Below, one piece after another: positions 7,623 through 15,189 of a stretch of 64,000 nucleotides of DNA (its first letter is position 1; every line of letters starts with the position of its first letter). Source of the stretch: Tsukamurella paurometabola (GTDB lineage Bacteria > Actinomycetota > Actinomycetes > Mycobacteriales > Mycobacteriaceae); NCBI RefSeq assembly GCF_900631615.1, contig NZ_LR131273.1:124001-188000 (forward strand). Reading direction: 5' to 3'. The notes below the pieces were generated by a model, which ran no database searches, had not been told where the DNA came from, and saw only the letters and a program-made list of their open reading frames with translations. The position numbers and the translations under genes are program-made.

Positions 7623-8536
7623 CGGGTACCACCCCGCCGCCCCCTGACCGTGGGGAGCGGTCGGGGGCGTTCAAGTTCAACTGGCTCAAGCAGGTGACCC
7701 GGACGCCAGGACTCACGGCCACCCAGCTGTACGCCGCCACCGCGGCGTTCAACAAGGCCGACGAGTACGGGCGGGACATCTTTCTGGGATACGAGTCGCT
7801 GGCCGCTACCACGGGCATGGGGAAGACCAGTGCGCGCCTCGCCCTCAAGTCGCTTGTCGACCTCGGTCTACTCCGTCGTACCGCCCGCGGCGGTCGGTCA
7901 GGTGACGGCCGCAAGTGGGCATCTGCCTACGAGCTGACCTTCTCGACCGACAGCCCACTGACTGTTGATCCTGTGGAGGAATCCGCCTCAACCGTCAGTG
8001 GGCTACCGGTTGAGAGCTATGTCAACCGTCAGTCCAGCGCTCCTCAACCGTCAGTCCAGCGCTCCTCAACCGTCAGTGGACTGCTACCCAATAAACCCGC
8101 TCCAATAAATCCGCTACCAATAGATCCGCTCGCTGGGGGCGTTGCGTTAGTAAACGCGGGCGCGGGCGCGCGCGAGACCACCGCGATCCGACCCGCCAGC
8201 ATCTTCGTCGAGAAGAACCAACCTTTCATCCCCGAAGACAAGAAGAACACCGCCCCCCGCTACGCGGAGTGGCAACACCTCCTCCGGCGAGACCTCATCG
8301 TCGAACTCGAAGACATCGCGCAACAGATCGTCGACGAGAACAACCTCGCCGGCCTCACCGACCTCGCCGACGACGCCGTGCGGAGCACGGTCGACTGGCT
8401 ACTCACCGCATACAGCGAATCCACCAGGCCCCAAACCCGCAACGGGATCCACATCTGGTTGATGGAAATCAGGCCTGAGCCCGACGTACCGCTCTTCCAA
8501 TCCGTGCTCTCCACCCTCCACCGCCGAGCCTCATGA
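7619..8536 (+). CDS. Winged-helix phage replication-type protein with internal origin-like repeats
   Basis: A 305-residue protein starting at TTG 7619 (TTGA overlap with the previous stop, AAGG upstream). Residues 15-105 form a helix-turn-helix typical of phage replication initiators: TPGLTATQLYAATAAFNKAD, FLGYESLAATTGMGKTSARL, LKSLVDLGLLRRT. A low-complexity linker follows, then a helical C-terminal domain (about 215-300). The linker is encoded by a cluster of iterons and AT-richer repeats (7957-8130), an arrangement also seen in lambda O, where ori lies within the initiator gene. I infer that the product binds these repeats and starts satellite replication. No helicase or primase motif is visible, so host or helper enzymes would be needed. 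Confidence 0.7.
   Translation: MTGTTPPPPDRGERSGAFKFNWLKQVTRTPGLTATQLYAATAAFNKADEYGRDIFLGYESLAATTGMGKTSARLALKSLVDLGLLRRTARGGRSGDGRKWASAYELTFSTDSPLTVDPVEESASTVSGLPVESYVNRQSSAPQPSVQRSSTVSGLLPNKPAPINPLPIDPLAGGVALVNAGAGARETTAIRPASIFVEKNQPFIPEDKKNTAPRYAEWQHLLRRDLIVELEDIAQQIVDENNLAGLTDLADDAVRSTVDWLLTAYSESTRPQTRNGIHIWLMEIRPEPDVPLFQSVLSTLHRRAS
7957..8130. other. Candidate replication origin: iterons plus AT-richer 12-mers
   Basis: TCAACCGTCAGT occurs four times, at 7988-7999, 8022-8033, 8044-8055 and 8066-8077; the last three are spaced exactly 22 bp and the 22-mer units from 8022 and 8044 are identical. An inverted copy with one mismatch (ACTGACTGTTGA) is at 7957-7968. Directly downstream are three related 12-mers, AATAAACCCGCT (8090-8101), AATAAATCCGCT (8104-8115) and AATAGATCCGCT (8119-8130), in a locally A/T-richer stretch. 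Iterons beside AT-richer repeats are the usual form of a plasmid or phage origin. Confidence 0.7.
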
Positions 8537-8688
8537 AAGCGCACACCGTGACCGAACACATCCAGCTACCCCACGGACTCACCGCCGTATACATCACCCA
8601 TGCCGCAGCCGACGCACGAGGTGATGAACAAGACAGTGCTGGTCTACACGATGATCCCGCCCTCTTCGATCCCGAGGACATCTGGTGA
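8533..8688 (+). CDS. Small satellite protein (51 aa)
   Basis: A short frame whose ATG at 8533 overlaps the preceding stop (ATGA). It begins MKAHTVTEHIQLPHGLTAVY and ends with an acidic tail (DPALFDPEDIW). No family is recognised. The 4-nt overlaps at both ends, with its TGA inside the next GTGA, are the main evidence that it is translated. Confidence 0.55.
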   Translation: MKAHTVTEHIQLPHGLTAVYITHAAADARGDEQDSAGLHDDPALFDPEDIW

Positions 8689-8843
8689 AACGCATGCAGC
8701 GTCGCGGCGAGGCCACCGTCACGCCCATCAATGCCGGCCAGGTCATGGTCCGACTCGGCGGCGACACCTGGGTTATGAGCGCAGATGAAGCCCGCGACCT
8801 CACAAACCGAATCGCCGACGCCCTCGAGACGGAGACACCATGA
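8685..8843 (+). CDS. Small satellite protein (52 aa)
   Basis: A GTG start at 8685 overlaps the previous stop, and its TGA overlaps the ATG of the HNH gene. The sequence is basic at the start (VKRMQRRGEATVTPINAGQ), then VRLGGDTWVMSADEARDLTN and an acidic end. This resembles the small single-domain proteins common before HNH and terminase genes in actinophages. Function unknown. Confidence 0.55.
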   Translation: MKRMQRRGEATVTPINAGQVMVRLGGDTWVMSADEARDLTNRIADALETETP

Positions 8844-9331
8844 CCGCACGACCCTGCCTTACATGCGGTGACCTCATCAGCAGCGGCACGTACTGCACCG
8901 ACTGCAAGCCAGCAGAGACCGGACGTGACAAGAAGAGCGCTCACTGGAACACCAGCAGGTGGAAGAACCTATCCCGACGCCTCCGCCGGCAGGCACCGTT
9001 CTGTGAGCTGTGCAGCAGCACCAGCAACCTGCAGGTCGACCACATCCTGCCGATCGTCGACTACCCGGAACTCACGTACGAGGTGGAAAACCTGCGCGTC
9101 CTCTGCCGCACCTGCAACGGCCGACGAGGAGCCACCTTCACGTTAGCCGAAGCAACAGACGTCCTGAATCGCCTTCTAAGCGAGCAGGCACGCACACGCA
9201 AGGTCAAGTACCGAAAGCTCGTCCCAGTCGCTCAGCGAGCCGTACAGGTGGGGAGTAGGCCCCCTGAGGCCCCTTCTCCGCCCGGGGGCAAGGCGCAGAG
9301 ACCGTTATACACCCCCGGGGGGTATGCGTGA
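8840..9331 (+). CDS. HNH endonuclease next to terminase
   Basis: A 163-residue nuclease. It has an N-terminal zinc knuckle (CLTCGD ... YCTDCK) and an HNH core with CELC near residues 55-58, DHILPI (about 69-74) and CRTCNG (about 92-97), which together should bind zinc and a catalytic metal. In many HK97-like phages an HNH protein beside TerL is required for specific cos cleavage, so this gene may take part in packaging, especially as no small terminase is seen. The C-terminal 30 residues are Pro/Gly-rich and are encoded by G/C-rich DNA with a palindrome (9307-9325). ATG 8840 overlaps the upstream stop; the stop overlaps the terL GTG. Confidence 0.9.
   Translation: MTARPCLTCGDLISSGTYCTDCKPAETGRDKKSAHWNTSRWKNLSRRLRRQAPFCELCSSTSNLQVDHILPIVDYPELTYEVENLRVLCRTCNGRRGATFTLAEATDVLNRLLSEQARTRKVKYRKLVPVAQRAVQVGSRPPEAPSPPGGKAQRPLYTPGGYA
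9307..9325. other. GC-rich palindrome at HNH/terL junction, candidate packaging site
   Basis: ATACACCCC-C-GGGGGGTAT is a 19-nt palindrome with one mismatch, directly before the terL start. Cos sites of HK97-like actinophages often lie near the HNH/terminase genes and have G-rich single-stranded ends, so this is a candidate. A similar palindrome is at 13376-13392, which could instead point to a DNA-binding protein site. Confidence 0.4.
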
Positions 9332-10800
9332 AGGCCGGTCCGAAGGCCGCGGTGGACGCCACAGCGCTCCCGTTTCGCCCCAGGTCGACGGTGGAGTCCG
9401 AGCGATTCCTCGCGTTCGCGGACAAGTTCCTGCGGGTGCCGAAGGGCACTGGCGCGAAGGGCAAGCTGCATCTGCGGGACTGGCAGGTCGACGTTGCTCG
9501 TGACGTGCTGGATTCCGGAGCGCGCACCGTCGGCATCATGTTCCCCCGCGGGCAGGGCAAGACGACCTTGAACGCGGCGATCGCGCTGTACCGGTTCTTC
9601 ACCGGCGGTGAGGGCGCGAACGTGGTGGTGGTCGCCGTGGACGAGCGGCAGGCCGGGCTGGCGTTCAACGCTGCTCGGCGCATGGTGGAGCTGAACGAGG
9701 ATCTGTCGTCGCGGTGCCAGGTGTTCAAGGACAAGCTGGTGATCCCGACGACGGACTCGGTGTTCTCTTGCCTGCCCGCATCGCCGGCCGCTCTCGAGGG
9801 TCTGGACTACGTGCTGGCTCTGGTCGACGAGGCGGGTGTGGTGAACCGCGATGTCTTCGAGGTGGTGCAGCTCGCCCAGGGCAAGCGCGAGAAGTCCGTC
9901 CTCGTCGCGATCGGCACCCCGGGCCCGAACCTCGACGACCAGGTGCTGCTGTCGCTGCGGGACTACCACCGCGATCACCCGGACGACCGGACGCTGTTGT
10001 TCCGTGAGTTCTCTGCCGCCGGGTTCGAGCATCACCCGGTGGACTGTGAGCACTGTTGGGAGCTGGCGAATCCCGCGCTGGATGACTTCCTGCATCGGGA
10101 CGCGCTGGTGGCGCTGCTGCCACCGAAGACGCGTGAGGCGACGTTTCGACGTGCCCGGTTGTGCCAGCTCGCCACCGACACCGAGGGCTCGTTCCTGCCT
10201 GAGGGCGTGTGGTCTGGCCTGTCCACCGGCGCGGTGATTCCGCTCGGCTCGGAGGTGGTGATCGCGCTCGACGGTTCGTTCTCCGACGACACCACGGCGC
10301 TGCTGCTCGCCACCGTCGACGAGGCCCCCCATTTCGATGTGCTCGGCGTGTGGGAGCGGCCGGCGGGTGACGAGTCCTACCGGGTGCCGATCGCCGAGGT
10401 GGAGGACCGGATCCGGCGGGCGTGCAAGGACTACAAGGTCCGCGAGATCGTAGCGGATCCATTCCGGTGGACCCGGACGCTGCAGGTGCTCGAAGCCGAG
10501 CGGCTGCCGGTGGTGGAGTTCCCGCACTCACCGTCGCGTCTGACTGCGGCGACGACAGACCTGTACTCCGCGTGCGTGAACGGCAACCTGTCGCACTCCG
10601 GCGACGAGCGTCTGGCCGCGCACATCGCTGCGGCGGTGGTCGCGGAGGACGCACGCGGGTACCGGCTCGCGAAGCGGTCCCGCTCGAGGACCGCCAAGAA
10701 GATCGACCTCGCGGCTTGTGCCGTGATGGCTTACTCGCGCAGCGCCTGGCTCGCATCCCACAAACCCCGAAGCCGCGTTGCGGCAGTTAGAAGGTACTGA
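9328..10800 (+). CDS. Terminase large subunit (TerL)
   Basis: The packaging motor ATPase and nuclease; 490 residues. Walker A is PRGQGKTT (about 72-79), Walker B LALVDEAG (about 163-170), and the C-terminal RNase H-like nuclease shows ALDGSFSDD (about 313-321) and a later acidic residue in KKIDLAACAV (about 457-466). The HK97/lambda-type arrangement is complete. Start is GTG 9328, overlapping the HNH stop by 4 nt. It is followed after 3 nt by the portal gene. No separate small terminase is found upstream; one of the small early proteins or HNH could substitute. Confidence 0.95.
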   Translation: MKAGPKAAVDATALPFRPRSTVESERFLAFADKFLRVPKGTGAKGKLHLRDWQVDVARDVLDSGARTVGIMFPRGQGKTTLNAAIALYRFFTGGEGANVVVVAVDERQAGLAFNAARRMVELNEDLSSRCQVFKDKLVIPTTDSVFSCLPASPAALEGLDYVLALVDEAGVVNRDVFEVVQLAQGKREKSVLVAIGTPGPNLDDQVLLSLRDYHRDHPDDRTLLFREFSAAGFEHHPVDCEHCWELANPALDDFLHRDALVALLPPKTREATFRRARLCQLATDTEGSFLPEGVWSGLSTGAVIPLGSEVVIALDGSFSDDTTALLLATVDEAPHFDVLGVWERPAGDESYRVPIAEVEDRIRRACKDYKVREIVADPFRWTRTLQVLEAERLPVVEFPHSPSRLTAATTDLYSACVNGNLSHSGDERLAAHIAAAVVAEDARGYRLAKRSRSRTAKKIDLAACAVMAYSRSAWLASHKPRSRVAAVRRY

Positions 10801-10803
10801 CCC

Positions 10804-12090
10804 ATGACCGACATCCTGACCACCCTGCTCCAGGCCGTCGACGCTCCCGCCGGCCGATACGCCCGCCTCGATCGCGAGTACGCGGGCAACAGCCCCTTGA
10901 GCTACTTGGCCCCCGAAGCCGCTGCCCTTCTCGGTGGCCGCCTGCGCCAGGTCCGCGCGAACATTCCGAAGATCCTCGTCGACAGCATCGTCGAACGTCT
11001 CCGCATCACGGGCTTCTCCGGCGCGGACGTGTGGGCTGATTGGACCAGGTGCGATCTAGACCAGATGAGTCCGGTCGCACACCGCGAGGCCCTGGTGCTC
11101 GGTGCCGCGTACGCGCTGGTGTGGTCCGACTCGACGGGCCGTCCGTCCGTGTCCATCGAGTCCGCGCACCAGATGTCGTCGCTCATCGACCCCGCCACCC
11201 GGCAGGTGACCGCCGCACTCAAGCGCTGGGAGACCACCACGACGACCGAAGCGACGCTGTTCCTTCCCGACCGCGTGCAGCGCTACCGGGCCAACAGCAC
11301 CGGGGCGACGACCGCCGGATTCAAGCTCATCGACGAGTTCGACAACCCCCTCGGCGTGCCTCCCGTGGTCCGGTTCACCAACGCTGACCGGCTGCTCGAC
11401 ACCGAGGGCACGTCCGAGATGGAGTCCGTCATCGACCTCTCGGCGGCACTCGTCAAGCTGCTCTCGGACATGATGATCGCGTCCGAGACCTCGGCCCGTC
11501 CGCGTCGGTGGGCTACGGGCGTAGAACTCGCTGAGGACGAGGACGGCAACGCGGTGTCGCCGTTCAATGAGGGCACGGCGTTCCTCGTCGCTGAGGGTGA
11601 CGCCGCCAAGTTCGGGCAGCTCCCGGGTGCGGACCTCGGCGGCTACGAGAACGCGGTCGGTATCATCATGCGCCAAATCTCCGCTGTATCAGGACTTCCC
11701 GAACACATGCTCGGCATCGGCGGCGACAACCCGACCAGCGCCGACGCCATCCGAGCATCCGAGGCGGCCTTGACTGCTAGAGCTGAGACGAAGATGCACA
11801 GCCTGGGCAGGAGCTGGGAGTCGGTGGCCCGCCTGCTGGTTGGTGTCCGTGACGGTGCCGATCCGGCCTCGGTCGACGTACGTGTCGAGTGGGCCGACGC
11901 CGCCACCCGGTCTACTGCGCAGGAGGCCGACGCGGTGGTCAAGCTCCACCAGGCCGGTATCCTGCCCGCCTCGTTCGCGCTCAAGCGATTGGGCTACAGC
12001 GATGCGGAGATCGCGGAGATCCATGCCGCCCGGGCCCGCGACGCCGTGGCGAACATCGACGTGTCCAAGGTTCTCGGTGGCGCGGCATGA
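10804..12090 (+). CDS. Portal protein (SPP1 gp6-like)
   Basis: The dodecameric portal through which DNA enters and leaves the head. 428 residues, with the family features of an N-terminal helical wing (DREYAGNSPLSYLAPEAAAL), VDSIVERLRITGF, a clip/stem region and LIDEFDNPLGVPPVVRF, and a crown helix (IRASEAALTARAETKMHSLG). Its stop overlaps the start of the head-morphogenesis gene (ATGA). Length and order (TerL, portal, head protein, scaffold, capsid) are as in complete siphophages. Confidence 0.93.
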   Translation: MTDILTTLLQAVDAPAGRYARLDREYAGNSPLSYLAPEAAALLGGRLRQVRANIPKILVDSIVERLRITGFSGADVWADWTRCDLDQMSPVAHREALVLGAAYALVWSDSTGRPSVSIESAHQMSSLIDPATRQVTAALKRWETTTTTEATLFLPDRVQRYRANSTGATTAGFKLIDEFDNPLGVPPVVRFTNADRLLDTEGTSEMESVIDLSAALVKLLSDMMIASETSARPRRWATGVELAEDEDGNAVSPFNEGTAFLVAEGDAAKFGQLPGADLGGYENAVGIIMRQISAVSGLPEHMLGIGGDNPTSADAIRASEAALTARAETKMHSLGRSWESVARLLVGVRDGADPASVDVRVEWADAATRSTAQEADAVVKLHQAGILPASFALKRLGYSDAEIAEIHAARARDAVANIDVSKVLGGAA

Positions 12091-12674
12091 CCGAACGTGA
12101 GCTGATCGACCGGTTCGACGCGTGGCTGCAGAGCCTCGGCGACGAGTCGGCCCGTGCCCTCGCGAATGCCCACCGCCTGTGGCAGTCCGGTGTGATCGAC
12201 ACGGCCGCGTTCGAGGAGCTGGTGGTGCAGACGGTCGCGGCGATCAATGCGACGGTCCGTGGCGGCGCGGACGTCACAGCGGCGGCGTACGTGCTGGAGG
12301 TGCTGGGCGAGCAGGTGGTGCCCCTCGGTACGGCGCCGATCACCGCGGCCGCGGAGCGCAAGCGTCTGGCGAAGGCCGCGGCGACGTTGGCCGGCCTGCT
12401 CGAGGCTGCGGATTTCGCGGACCGCCTGGACAGGTTCGCCCGAGACGAGCCTGCACGTGCGGCGCAGGAGCAGATGACGCACAGCTACCGGTCGCACGGC
12501 ATTGATGGCTATGTCCGTGGAGTGAATGCCGGCGCGTGCGAACTGTGCATTTGGCTCCGCAAAGAGCACTTGCGGCCCGGTGGCTACGTCTACCCCAACA
12601 GCCGACCGATGCACCGGCACGTCGGCTGCCGCTGTACCCCTATCCCCACCCGAAAGGAACTCGACCATGAATGA
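12087..12674 (+). CDS. Phage head morphogenesis / minor capsid protein (MuF-like)
   Basis: A 195-residue protein, largely helical and Ala-rich at the N-terminus, with a C-terminal block typical of MuF/SPP1 gp7-type head proteins: GACELCIWLRKEHLR, a Gly/Tyr stretch, then MHRHVGCRCTPIP. The Cys/His pattern could bind metal. It follows the portal (ATGA overlap) and overlaps the scaffold gene by 8 nt. Such proteins are packaged inside the head and may be ejected with DNA. A protease is not evident here. Confidence 0.82.
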   Translation: MTERELIDRFDAWLQSLGDESARALANAHRLWQSGVIDTAAFEELVVQTVAAINATVRGGADVTAAAYVLEVLGEQVVPLGTAPITAAAERKRLAKAAATLAGLLEAADFADRLDRFARDEPARAAQEQMTHSYRSHGIDGYVRGVNAGACELCIWLRKEHLRPGGYVYPNSRPMHRHVGCRCTPIPTRKELDHE

Positions 12675-13191
12675 CGACCAGAGCACCGAGGATGCCCGCA
12701 TTTCAAATGCGACCAAGACGGATGGCGACGCTGACATCCGCACTATGGATGTTGACGTAGATCAGGTGGACGAGAAGGACGATGGGGTAGATCAGACCGA
12801 CCCCACCTCCTCGTCAGGCGAGCAGCCCGAGGCCGATCAAATCGCTGACAGCGACATGTTCCCGCGCTCCTATGTCGAGCAGCTTCGGCAGGAGAACGGC
12901 AAGTACCGGCAGGACGCCCGCGATGCCGCCGCGCGCGCCGACGACCTGGCCCAGCGGCTGCACACCGCGATGGTCACCGCTACCGGAAAGCTGGCCGATC
13001 CCACCGATCTACCATTCGACGCCACCCACCTGGAGGACGATGGGGCGCGTCTCACGCAGGCCATCGACGACCTCCTCGCCCGCAAGCCCCACCTGGGTGC
13101 ACGTCGCGTCGGCGGGGATATCGGGCAAGGTTCACGGAACGGCTCCGGTGGCGTCAATCTTCTTGGCATGCTTCGCGGTACCAACGTCTAA
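12667..13191 (+). CDS. Scaffolding protein
   Basis: A 174-residue, strongly acidic protein (Asp/Glu/Ser/Thr-rich first 65 residues) with a central coiled coil (YVEQLRQENGKYRQDARDAA, then RADDLAQRLHTAMV) and a Gly-rich end. Composition and position directly before the capsid genes are characteristic of phage scaffolds, which shape the procapsid and then leave. The ATG at 12667 has AAGGA upstream, inside the end of the previous gene. Confidence 0.8.
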   Translation: MNDDQSTEDARISNATKTDGDADIRTMDVDVDQVDEKDDGVDQTDPTSSSGEQPEADQIADSDMFPRSYVEQLRQENGKYRQDARDAAARADDLAQRLHTAMVTATGKLADPTDLPFDATHLEDDGARLTQAIDDLLARKPHLGARRVGGDIGQGSRNGSGGVNLLGMLRGTNV

Positions 13192-13204
13192 CAGGAGGCA
13201 TGCA

Positions 13205-13375
13205 ATGGCACACTTCAGCATCAACTCTGAGCAATCAATGCCGATCGTTCCGAAGTACGAATTCGAGGCCGAACGCTACGAGGAAGACGGCGCGTTTACC
13301 AAGTTCTACGACGCCGACGGCAAAGAGGTGAAGGCGCTGCGCACCGACACCGTGCTCGACATCAAGATCGACTAG
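13205..13375 (+). CDS. Small head-region protein (56 aa)
   Basis: A short acidic protein (MAHFSINSEQSMPIVPKYEF ... YDADGKEVKALRTDTVLDIK). A strong AGGAGG lies before the ATG at 13205. Its place between scaffold and capsid suggests a head-decoration or assembly factor, but no family is recognised. It is followed by two hairpins before the capsid gene. Confidence 0.6.
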   Translation: MAHFSINSEQSMPIVPKYEFEAERYEEDGAFTKFYDADGKEVKALRTDTVLDIKID

Positions 13376-13427
13376 ATACCCCAATGGGGTATATTGAAGG
13401 GGTCGCGTCTGGAACGCGACCCCTTCA
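13376..13427 (+). promoter_or_regulatory. Two hairpins between the 56-aa gene and the capsid gene
   Basis: ATACCCC-AAT-GGGGTAT (13376-13392) begins at the base after the stop codon. It is followed at once by a perfect 14-bp stem (13395-13408 with 13414-13427) with a 5-nt loop. There is no T-tract. This may be an attenuator, an RNA-processing or stability element that sets capsid expression apart from that of packaging genes, or a terminator with a capsid promoter after it. Confidence 0.6.
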
Positions 13428-13482
13428 AGCGTCCTGGCGGCGCGGGTGTTCATCTCCCCGACTCTGCCCCAGGAGGCATCTC

Positions 13483-14319
13483 ATGGCGGAAACGACCGCT
13501 ACCAATCCCGAACTTCTCGCCGACACCATCTCGTCGCTGCTCGTGCAGCCGCTCGAGGCCGCGTCGGTCGTCCTCGCATCCGGTCCCCGCATCATCGACA
13601 CCGCCGGCGTGCTGCGCATCCCCAAGCTGGTCTCCGGTGCCACCGTCGGCACCGTCGCCGAGGGCGGGCTCATCCCCGACACCGCCGACGTCGACTTCGA
13701 CGAGCTGACCCTCATGCCGACCGAGCGCACGTCACACAAGGTCATCCTCCGCTACACCAACGAGCTGGTCCGTCAGTCGCAGATCGGCATCGACGCCGTG
13801 CTCAAGCAGCGTCTCGTCAAGGACGTCTCCGACAAGCTCGACGCTGACCTGCTCGCGGGTACCGGCGCCGCGAACGGCATCACAGGCATCCTCAATCAGC
13901 CCGGCGTGCAGACCGGCGAGCTGGACGTCACCGACCCCGACTCGCTGCTCGACGCCCTCGCGCTCGCCCACGCCGCCGAAGTCACCCCGAACCGGTGGCT
14001 GATCAACTCCCAGGACTTCATCGCCCTGCGCAAGATCAAGGACACCTCGGGCAAGTACATCCTCGAGGCCGACCTGACCGCGGACGCCACCTACCGGCTG
14101 TTCGGTGTTAGCGTGACCCCGACGAACAAGCTGCCCGTCGGCAAGGCGGTCCTCGCGGACTTCAGCCAGGTGGTCGTTGCCCGCGACACCAGCCCCACCG
14201 TCACGGTCCTGACCGAGCGCTACGCCGAGTTCGACCAAGTTGGCCTTCGCGTCACCTGCCGCCATGATCTCGGCTTGCTCCATCCGGCCGGCGTCATCGT
14301 CCTCACCGACGCCCCGTAG
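13483..14319 (+). CDS. Major capsid protein (HK97 fold)
   Basis: A 278-residue shell protein. The start is ATG 13483 with AGGAGG 7 nt upstream. Family features: an N-arm (LADTISSLLVQPLEAASVVL), a spine helix (NELVRQSQIGIDAVLKQRLV), DKLDADLLAGTGAANGITGI, the A-domain with NRWLINSQDFIALRKIKDTS and LFGVSVTPTNKLP, and the final GLLHPAGVIVLTDAP. There is no N-terminal delta domain, consistent with the separate scaffold gene and lack of a protease. The short length would suit a small shell. Confidence 0.92.
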   Translation: MAETTATNPELLADTISSLLVQPLEAASVVLASGPRIIDTAGVLRIPKLVSGATVGTVAEGGLIPDTADVDFDELTLMPTERTSHKVILRYTNELVRQSQIGIDAVLKQRLVKDVSDKLDADLLAGTGAANGITGILNQPGVQTGELDVTDPDSLLDALALAHAAEVTPNRWLINSQDFIALRKIKDTSGKYILEADLTADATYRLFGVSVTPTNKLPVGKAVLADFSQVVVARDTSPTVTVLTERYAEFDQVGLRVTCRHDLGLLHPAGVIVLTDAP

Positions 14320-14321
14320 TC

Positions 14322-14633
14322 ATGGCGGTCACCGGCCAGGACGTGGCCGACTTTCTTGGTCAGGGCGACGACGTGCAGCTCGTCGCCCTGGCCGGGCAGG
14401 CCGTCACCGTCATCACGGCGATGGCGATGGCCTACACCCGCGACCAGGGATTCACCGGCACCGAGCCGAACGACCAGATCGCGGCTGTCATCACCACCGC
14501 AGCCGCCCGCCTCGCTGTCCACCCCGAGCAGCTGGCAACCGATGTCGGATCCGTGTCTGTGCGCGGCGGGTTCACCGGCTGGACCCTCGCCGAGCTGTTC
14601 GTCCTAAACAGGTTCAGGCGGAGGGCGATCTAA
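14322..14633 (+). CDS. Head-tail connector / adaptor protein
   Basis: A 103-residue, mostly helical protein (VTGQDVADFLGQGDDVQLVA, then AGQAVTVITAMAMAYTRDQG) with a FTGTEPNDQ segment and a C-terminal WTLAELFVLNRFRRR, resembling the gp6/gp15-type adaptors that sit under the portal. It begins 2 nt after the capsid stop and shares its last base with the next ATG. In a tail-less satellite this is the surface that a helper tail would meet. Confidence 0.8.
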   Translation: MAVTGQDVADFLGQGDDVQLVALAGQAVTVITAMAMAYTRDQGFTGTEPNDQIAAVITTAAARLAVHPEQLATDVGSVSVRGGFTGWTLAELFVLNRFRRRAI

Positions 14634-14968
14634 TGCTGTGGCCGCACCGCATCAAGGTGTCCTACGAACAGCCCTACGTGCCGCCTCAGTACAACAGCCA
14701 TGGAAACGAGATATACGAGACCATCGAGAAGGTGGTCCCGGGGCAGGTGGTGCCCCTCGGCAACGGCAACACCGTCAACGGCGGCATCGCGTACACCGAG
14801 ACGCGATACAAGATCATGCTCGCCCCGTCCCTCGAACTCCCGACCTACGGAGTTGCTGTGACGTACGAGTGGGCCGGCCGACGGTTCGACGCCCAGGGCG
14901 CCGCGGAACGCCACATGCTCGGCGGACGACTCCACCACTACGAGGCGGTGTCACAGAGCCTCACCTAA
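14633..14968 (+). CDS. Head-closure (stopper) protein
   Basis: A 111-residue beta-rich protein (MLWPHRIKVSYEQPYVPPQY, later RYKIMLAPSLELPTYGVAVT and YEWAGRRFDAQGAAERHMLG). The pattern is that of phage head-closure/stopper proteins, small beta-barrels that follow the adaptor. The ATG at 14633 shares a base with the preceding TAA. It is the last gene of the element; where a phage would continue with tail terminator and tail tube genes there is a terminator and the att site. Confidence 0.75.
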   Translation: MLWPHRIKVSYEQPYVPPQYNSHGNEIYETIEKVVPGQVVPLGNGNTVNGGIAYTETRYKIMLAPSLELPTYGVAVTYEWAGRRFDAQGAAERHMLGGRLHHYEAVSQSLT

Positions 14969-15042
14969 CGGGCCGGGCGGGTTCACCTATCCCTGCTACC
15001 GGCAAGGGCACGCGGCTTTCGTTCCCTTTCACCCGCGCCCTG

Positions 15043-15072
15043 CGCCCCCACCCGCTGAGGGTGGGGGCGTTT
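15043..15072 (+). terminator. Terminator of the satellite head operon
   Basis: An 11-bp stem (15043-15053 with 15059-15069) with loop GCTGA is followed by TTT. It lies 75 nt after the last head gene and closes the rightward operon. Confidence 0.8.
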
Positions 15073-15078
15073 CCCGTC

Positions 15079-15097
15079 TGCCCACATCCTGCCCACA
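15079..15097 (+). repeat. Candidate integrase arm-type sites (right pair)
   Basis: TGCCCACA at 15079-15086 and 15090-15097, with 11-bp spacing, matches the left pair at 4809-4827 in sequence, spacing and orientation. It lies 92 bp from the right core; the left pair lies 56 bp from the left core. Confidence 0.65.
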
Positions 15098-15189
15098 CTT
15101 CGCCGCGATTGGGTCAATTCTATGTGAGCTAGCGCGAGCTATTTGTGCAGGTAGAGCGATATTAGCCGCGCTCACCTGGGAGCAAATTC

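Noticed and set aside
8022-8077. A CRISPR array
   Set aside because: The repeats are only 12-22 bp with no unique spacers of the usual length and lie inside a coding gene without cas genes; they are iteron-like.
8533-8843. A toxin-antitoxin pair formed by the two small overlapping genes
   Set aside because: Neither product has a recognisable toxin or antitoxin fold, and the overlaps are simply those of the whole phage operon.
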